Assembly (NCBI RefSeq): GCF_000308555.1
Contig: NZ_BAFY01000077.1
Coordinates: 1-48,168, forward strand
DNA length: 48,168 nt
Origin: Nocardia cyriacigeorgica NBRC 100375
GTDB lineage: Bacteria; Actinomycetota; Actinomycetes; Mycobacteriales; Mycobacteriaceae
Direction: 5' to 3'
This document shows positions 43,207-48,168 of this stretch, in pieces. The notes under the pieces are model-generated. The model was not told the DNA's origin and searched no databases. It saw only the letters and a list, made by a program, of their open reading frames with translations. Each line of letters opens with the position of its first letter. Position 1 is the first letter of the stretch. A program made the position numbers and the translations under genes.

Positions 43207-44463
43207 ATGCTGCGCACCGATCTTTCCCGCACGCTGTGTGCTCTCGCGCTCATCCTGGCGACCGCTACGACCGGATGCGCGGTAGCCGGACATCCACGGC
43301 CGGAGCAACCCGATCTCAGCCGCCTCGACGTCGGGACCCACGGCGTCGGTCCCCTGACCGAGCCGGCCGATCAGAGCGAGCGCTACGGCCGGGTGATCGA
43401 ATCGGTGCGGATGGGCGAAGCGGTGATCGACCCGGCCGAAGTGAATCCCGACCTCGGCTACGCGCTGGGCACAGTGCGCGCCTCACCCCTGCCGACGCCG
43501 GTGAAGACCAACGGTCTGCTGGCCGCGCCTGCCCGCGCGGTGCTCCAGCGCTACGGCATGGTGGCCGGCTTCGTCGTCGGCGGGGCCGATCGTGACGTCA
43601 GCTCGATCCCGGTCGTCGGCTCCGGCCGCATGATGACGCTGCTGCTGCTGCGCCTACCGGACGCCGATGCGGCGCGGCAGGCCGCGCAGGAGATCGACGC
43701 GATCGATGCGGCGGTCAGCCCCGACAATGTCGGTGTCGTCATCGACCGCCACCCGTCGGCCCACGCGCACTGGCGTCCGGCGGTGCCCACTCTCGCCGCG
43801 ACCATGGCAGACGGACCCTTCGTCATCAGTCTGCTGATCGGGCACACCTCGCCCGACCGTGCCGCCATGGCCGGTCTGGCCGCCGACACCTTCGACGCAC
43901 AGCTGGCGCGCCTGCGTGACTTCCGGCCGACACCGCGTGACGAGATCGCGCGCCTGCCACTGGACCGGGACGGCATGCTGGCGCGGATGGTGCCCGAAAA
44001 GCCCGGGCAGTGGCAGTATCCGGCGGCGATCTCGGTCAGCACGGTCGAGACCGCGGGCTGGAACAGTGCTGTCATACCGAAGGGCGTGGTCTTCGGTCCG
44101 CGCGCCGCGCACCTGCGGATCGGGCGCGCCAGCGAGCACGGACCGGCCGGTGAGCCCCTGGAGTTGCTCGGCTACAACGGCGGCAACGACTCGCTCGGCC
44201 GCTTCGCCGACGCGGCCACGGCTCGACGGGATTTCGACGCCTTCGCCGACGAAGCCGAGACGCCCGGGTACGGCCCGATCGACGCGCCGAAGGGAATCCC
44301 GGATGTCCGCTGCGTGCAGTATCTTTCGGCCGGTCCGCAGTGGCCTCGATACTCCTGCCGTCTCCTGTACGGCCGCTACCAGGCCTTCCTGCGCGGACGC
44401 ACGATCGAAAGCACCCACCAGCGAACGGCTGCCCAGTACGCCCTGCTCGTGAGCACGGCATGA
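43207..44463 (+). CDS. DUF7373-like lipoprotein between two kinases
   Basis: A 418-residue exported protein. MLRTDLSRTLCALALILATATTGC (positions 1-24) is a lipoprotein signal with Cys24, although the lipobox (TTGC) is weaker than usual. Mature features are LDVGTHGVGPLTEP, ESVRMGEAVIDP and a two-lobed alpha/beta body, with Cys residues near the end (VRCVQYL, YSCRLLYG), a pattern of the DUF7373 lipoproteins common in Nocardia. ATG 43207 is chosen because AGGGGA is ten bases upstream; ATG 43198 is too close. Its stop overlaps the next kinase start (ATGA). It could present a ligand to the kinases; function unknown. Confidence 0.82.
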   Translation: MLRTDLSRTLCALALILATATTGCAVAGHPRPEQPDLSRLDVGTHGVGPLTEPADQSERYGRVIESVRMGEAVIDPAEVNPDLGYALGTVRASPLPTPVKTNGLLAAPARAVLQRYGMVAGFVVGGADRDVSSIPVVGSGRMMTLLLLRLPDADAARQAAQEIDAIDAAVSPDNVGVVIDRHPSAHAHWRPAVPTLAATMADGPFVISLLIGHTSPDRAAMAGLAADTFDAQLARLRDFRPTPRDEIARLPLDRDGMLARMVPEKPGQWQYPAAISVSTVETAGWNSAVIPKGVVFGPRAAHLRIGRASEHGPAGEPLELLGYNGGNDSLGRFADAATARRDFDAFADEAETPGYGPIDAPKGIPDVRCVQYLSAGPQWPRYSCRLLYGRYQAFLRGRTIESTHQRTAAQYALLVSTA

Positions 44464-46028
44464 GCGGACGGCTCACGCCGGGTGCGGTGTTCGCGGGCTA
44501 CCAGATCGAAGGTGTCCTCGGCAGCGGCGGGATGGGGACGGTGTACCTCGCGCGGCACCCACGGCTGCCACGCCGTGAGGCGGTGAAAGTGCTGTCACCG
44601 CAACACAGCTCCGACGACGAATTCCGCGCCAGGTTCGTCCGGGAGGCCGAGCTCGCCGCCCGCCTCGACCATCCCAACATCATCGCCGTACACGATCGCG
44701 GGGTCGCCGAGGACCTGCTGTGGATCGCGATGCAGTACGTCGACGGGGTCGACGCCGCCGAACTCATCCGGCGGCATCGGTCCGGGCTGGCGCCTGCGCG
44801 CGCCGCCCGGATCGTGACGCAAGCGGCACGCGGGCTGGACGCCGCCCATCGAGCCGGGATGCTGCACCGGGATGTCAAACCGGCGAACCTGCTCATCGAG
44901 GCACGCCCCGGTGGGGACGAGTGGGTGTATGTCACCGATTTCGGCATCGCGAGAGCCGCCGGATCCGCGACCGCGCTCACCGAATCCGGCGTGGTCGTGG
45001 CGACGTTGGCGTATGCCGCACCGGAACAACTCGCCGCGCGGCCGGTGGATCAGCGGGCCGACGTCTATGCGCTGGGCTGCACCCTGTACGAACTGCTGAC
45101 CGGAGCCAAGCCGTTCCCCCGGCCGACCGCCGCCGCGGTACTGCACGCCCACCTCCACGACCCGCCACCGCGGGCCACGGCGGTGAATCCGGGGCTGCCC
45201 GCAGCGATCGACGCGGTGGTGATGCGGGCATTGGCGAAAGACCCCGAGCAGCGCTTTCCGACCTGCGGTGCGCTGGCGGCCGCGGTCTCGGCCGCCTTGC
45301 TCGAGCCGGGGTCACAGTTCGCTGCGCGGCCGGCCGACACACCGGCCCCTGCGCCCACCCCGGCTGCGGAAACCGTGCCCGCGCCCCGGCGACGGCACAT
45401 CGGCCGAGCCGGCCTGGTCGCGTCGGCGCTGGGTTCGGCGTTGGTCCTCGCCGTCGTCGCGGGCACGATCTGGGTGGCCTCCGGTGGCGAGGAAACGTCT
45501 TCGACCGCTGTGGCAGTCACGACCACGTCCACGGTGGCCCGACCCAGTACCGCGCCTGCCGGCGGGAAGACCTGGGGTAGCCACGATTTCGTCGTTCGCT
45601 CCTTCCCGCAGCTGCTGCCTGCCACTCCGGACGCACGTGGCCATCAGGGACTGCGATGCACGGCCGTCGACCAGGACATGCGTCCGGTGGACGTGGCGGA
45701 GCCGGTCGGCCCGGTGGCCCGGCTGAGCTGTAGCGGAAACGGTGCGCCCGTGCAGGGGCTCACGGTGGACTGTTTGGGTGACCGCTCGCCGAATCCGGTG
45801 GCGCCGTTCTCGGATATGACCGTCACCGGTGATCAGCCATGGAGCCGGGTGTCCGGTAGTGGCCGGGTGATCTGGGGCGATGTCGTCAGCGACGGCCGCA
45901 CCGCGGGGACCATGCTGATCGGGTTCGACCTGGCCGGCCCCGGCCGCGAGCATTGCCGGATATTGGTGTTGGGCGGGGCAAACGGACAGGAACTCTACGA
46001 CACCTGGTGGCCATCGGTTCCGATCTGA
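44460..46028 (+). CDS. Receptor-type Ser/Thr protein kinase (kinase B of cassette)
   Basis: A 522-residue kinase paralogous to kinase A. Gly loop GSGGMGTVY (21-29), Lys43 (AVKVL), HRDVKPAN (136-143), DFG (160-162) and APE (187-189) are intact. A Pro/Ala linker leads to a membrane helix (318-340), then a Thr/Ser-rich stalk and an outside domain with Cys400, Cys424, Cys438 and Cys499, ending with a WW pair. The Cys spacing (24-14-61) nearly equals that of kinase A (23-14-58). ATG 44460 overlaps the lipoprotein stop, so the three are translated as a unit. A hairpin follows the stop codon. The signal sensed is unknown. Confidence 0.9.
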   Translation: MSGRLTPGAVFAGYQIEGVLGSGGMGTVYLARHPRLPRREAVKVLSPQHSSDDEFRARFVREAELAARLDHPNIIAVHDRGVAEDLLWIAMQYVDGVDAAELIRRHRSGLAPARAARIVTQAARGLDAAHRAGMLHRDVKPANLLIEARPGGDEWVYVTDFGIARAAGSATALTESGVVVATLAYAAPEQLAARPVDQRADVYALGCTLYELLTGAKPFPRPTAAAVLHAHLHDPPPRATAVNPGLPAAIDAVVMRALAKDPEQRFPTCGALAAAVSAALLEPGSQFAARPADTPAPAPTPAAETVPAPRRRHIGRAGLVASALGSALVLAVVAGTIWVASGGEETSSTAVAVTTTSTVARPSTAPAGGKTWGSHDFVVRSFPQLLPATPDARGHQGLRCTAVDQDMRPVDVAEPVGPVARLSCSGNGAPVQGLTVDCLGDRSPNPVAPFSDMTVTGDQPWSRVSGSGRVIWGDVVSDGRTAGTMLIGFDLAGPGREHCRILVLGGANGQELYDTWWPSVPI

Positions 46029-46030
46029 CC

Positions 46031-46062
46031 CGGGCACCGGATTTCGCCGAGGGTCGTGCCCG
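46031..46062 (+). terminator. Hairpin after kinase B
   Basis: CGGGCAC (46031-46037) pairs with GTGCCCG (46056-46062) around 18 bases, starting three bases after the stop codon. The remaining gap to 46299 shows no gene; it should contain the promoter of the next gene. Confidence 0.5.
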
Positions 46063-46299
46063 CCATGCCGGGCGCGGCGTGCTCGCCGACTGGACAACTT
46101 CGCGGCGAAAGTACCGGGGCGCGGATTCGGTTCCGTGGCTGTGGTGCCGGCCCCTCGATCGGGCGGGTCGGGGGTCACGACCTTCGTTCTGCGCCGCGCG
46201 CACGATGCTTCGTCACCGAACGCGGATGTCGGTGCCGCGCGGTACAGTTCAGGTCCGCGCGCAGACAGCGCGTGGCGCTGCCGGACCAGGGGAGGGTCG

Positions 46300-48168
46300 A
46301 TGGCGAACCAAGACGAGGTCGTCGCCTTTCTCCGGTTGCTGCGTGGGCTGATGGTGCCCGACGAGCGGCCACGAATCCTGCGCACACTGCTACGCCGGCG
46401 GCGTCCGCTGCCGCCGCCGATGGTCTGCCTCGTCTCCGGCGAAGCCGATCCGCTGCTCGAACAGACCCATGAATGGCTCGGCCGATCCCCGCGCCGGGCC
46501 GCGCCGCGCGCCTACGTCGACGTAGCGGCATTGCCCGCGCCCGCGCTCACCCCGGATCTCTCATCGGCGACCCGCTTCGACGGTGAGGAGTCGGCCGAGA
46601 ACTGTCTGCCCGTGCTCGAAGCGCTGAGCCGGCGATTCATCTCCGACAACACGGCCATGGGCCCCATCGACTTTCCGCGCTACCACGCCGCCGACTGGCT
46701 CACCCGCCAGCGTGCCGCGGGCGCCCCGCTCGACGCCGCCGAATTACGCGGCAGGCTGCCTCGGCTGCTGCGCATCGGTCGCCGCGACTCGGAAACCAAT
46801 CCGCCGCCCTTCGGCGCCCTCGGCGCCACCATCGAGCGGATAGCCCTCGCGGTCTGGGCGATCGTGCCGATGGTGCGGTTGTGGCTGTGGGTCAGCGGCA
46901 TCGTTCCCGGCGTCTCGCGGGAGCCGCGCTGGTTCATGCGCCAGCGGTATCTGGCGCCTGAACTGTCCGACAGCTTTGTGGGTTTCGCGTTGCGTCTCAC
47001 CGAGCAGGGCCGCGAACGAGAAAACCACGAGCAGATCGCCAAACTCCTGGTGCACGCCTTCCTGTCGGACCTCGCCGACGCCTATCGTCGTCGATTGCTG
47101 CGGCCGTCGAGCTGGCGGCGCACCGCGTATCCGGTGGCGTTGCTCGACGGTGTCGCCCACAGCGGTCAAGGCGCGGAACTGCTGCGCTGGATCAACGACA
47201 TCCGCAATGAGACGGGCAGATTCGACCCTCTCGTAATCGTCGCCGCGGTCGACCGGGCGCCGTCGGACGAGGAACCGGCAAGTCTCGGCCGCACCACCGG
47301 CGAGGCTCGCGACCCGCTGCGACGGTGGCGCGACACCATCGAAGTCCGGCGCCGCAACCGTGAGGCCACCGCGTGGTATCTCCCGCTTCGAATGCCGAGC
47401 CGAGGCGACGACGTCACCGGTGAACTCGGCGAAAATCATCTCGCTCGCCCGCCCCGCCGTGGGCCGCCCGCCGATCGGTGGTGGCGGCGTTCGCGCTGGT
47501 CCCGGTCGTCGCCCTGGTGGCGGCGGCTGCGGTCTATGTGCAACCGCGCACCGCGGTCGGCTGTACTGCCTGGCCGTTCTGGTCCGGGGTCGGTGTGGCG
47601 GTGCGCGACGGCGAATGCGTCGACTACAGCGACAACGCTCGCCAGATCTTCGCCGACGACCCCGAACTGTCGGAGATGCAACGAGAGGTGTTCCGCCAGA
47701 ACGCGATCGCCGACCGCATCCGTCGCGCCAACCCGAAGCGCCCGGTGATCGCGCTGGTCTACTTCGCCGGGCTCACCTAAACCGACCGCAACATGCGTTA
47801 TCCGCATGCCCAGGTGGAAGAACTGGCCGGGCTGGTGCTGCGCCAACGCAATGCGAACGCCCAGAGCAGCGAGGCCGAGCCGCTGCTGCGCATCGTCATC
47901 GCCAACGGTGGATCCGGGATGCGGCAGGCCTCCTGGGTGGTCGACAACCTGCTCAGCGACTTGATCAGGGACGATTCCGAGGTGCTCGGCGTCATCGGAC
48001 TCGATCGCAGCAATGCCGAGACCCGCAGAGCCATCGCCCGCCTCGGCGATCTCGGCGTGCCGACCTTCGCCACCACACTATCGGCGGACGGGCTGGACGA
48101 GGTGTCGCCGACGTATTTCCAAGCGGCCCCGAGCAATCGGGTGCAGGCCAGGCTGGTGGGCGACTATG
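46300..48168 (+). pseudogene. Receptor-like ATPase/substrate-binding fusion, broken by frameshift and stop (3' truncated by window)
   Basis: ATG 46300 with GGGGAGGG upstream opens a long frame. The N-terminal ~390 residues contain segments like RYHAADWLTRQRAAG, a hydrophobic helix (ALAVWAIVPMVRLWLWV) and PVALLDGVAHSGQGAELLRWIND, reminiscent of the ATPase-like part of actinobacterial receptor proteins, but with no P-loop seen. At about 47476-47480 coding moves to the -1 frame, where a membrane helix (VVAAFALVPVVALVAAAAV) and a type-1 periplasmic-binding fold begin (KRPVIALVYFAGLT). That frame is cut by TAA at 47778-47780, then continues in frame to the window end (VLGVIGLDRSNAETRRAIAR). One lost base and one TAC-to-TAA change would explain both lesions. 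Either the gene is dead here or the sequence has errors. Confidence 0.72.

Noticed and set aside
47470..47482. Programmed ribosomal frameshift in the receptor-like gene
   Set aside because: No slippery heptamer of the X-XXY-YYZ type or strong downstream pseudoknot was recognised, and the same gene also has a stop codon further on.

Overview
The window is high-GC actinobacterial chromosome, most likely Nocardia or a close mycolic-acid-containing relative (Rhodococcus, Mycobacterium side). The reasons are the strong G/C third-position bias, frequent GTG starts, leaderless small ORFs, and gene content matching the Mycobacterium tuberculosis Rv2364c-Rv2402 neighbourhood (trehalase-like GH15, subI-cysTWA, sirA-cysH-che1, hemW, hrcA-dnaJ2-rsmE, phoH-ybeY-corC-era). 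A DUF7373-type lipoprotein, typical of Nocardia, also points there. Genus is inference; no rRNA gene is present, and I saw no tRNA, CRISPR array, insertion sequence or prophage.

Layout. 1-3.0 kb: the 3' end of a Pro/Thr-rich protein followed by an IniA-like dynamin GTPase whose P-loop lysine is methionine. 3.0-7.3 kb: GH15 trehalase-like enzyme, a methyltransferase behind a MerR-type palindrome, two small membrane proteins and an M48 protease. 7.3-11.5 kb: sulfate importer operon subI-cysT-cysW-cysA preceded by a leaderless 29-residue Cys-containing leader peptide. 11.7-19.4 kb: two Hsp70/actin-fold proteins with degenerate ATP-binding motifs (one ending in a membrane helix, one in a long Gly/Ser tail) around an AurF-like diiron protein with its FprB-type reductase and an SDR. 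19.7-23.0 kb: a locus matching the quorum-quenching qsd genes of Rhodococcus (acyl-CoA ligase, phosphotriesterase-like lactonase, divergent TetR regulator). 23.0-25.5 kb: HAD phosphatase, VOC protein and WYL regulator. 25.6-31.5 kb: sulfate reduction operon sirA-cysH-cysD-cysN-cbiX on the minus strand, led by a second Cys-rich leader peptide. 31.7-41.5 kb: SgcJ-like protein, rsmE, dnaJ, hrcA, hemW, and the conserved phoH-ybeY-corC-(CDA-like)-era run. 41.5-48.2 kb: an accessory signalling cassette of two paralogous receptor Ser/Thr kinases flanking a lipoprotein, then a receptor-like gene broken by a frameshift and a stop codon.

How genes work together. The importer takes up sulfate, CysDN makes APS, the Fe-S CysH reduces APS to sulfite, SirA makes sulfide, and the CbiX-like chelatase makes the siroheme SirA needs. 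Both operons appear to be controlled by cysteine-codon leader peptides. The most interesting less-described material is the kinase-lipoprotein-kinase cassette with a shared four-cysteine extracellular domain, the degenerate Hsp70-like/dynamin-like set, and the dual leader-peptide control of sulfur assimilation.
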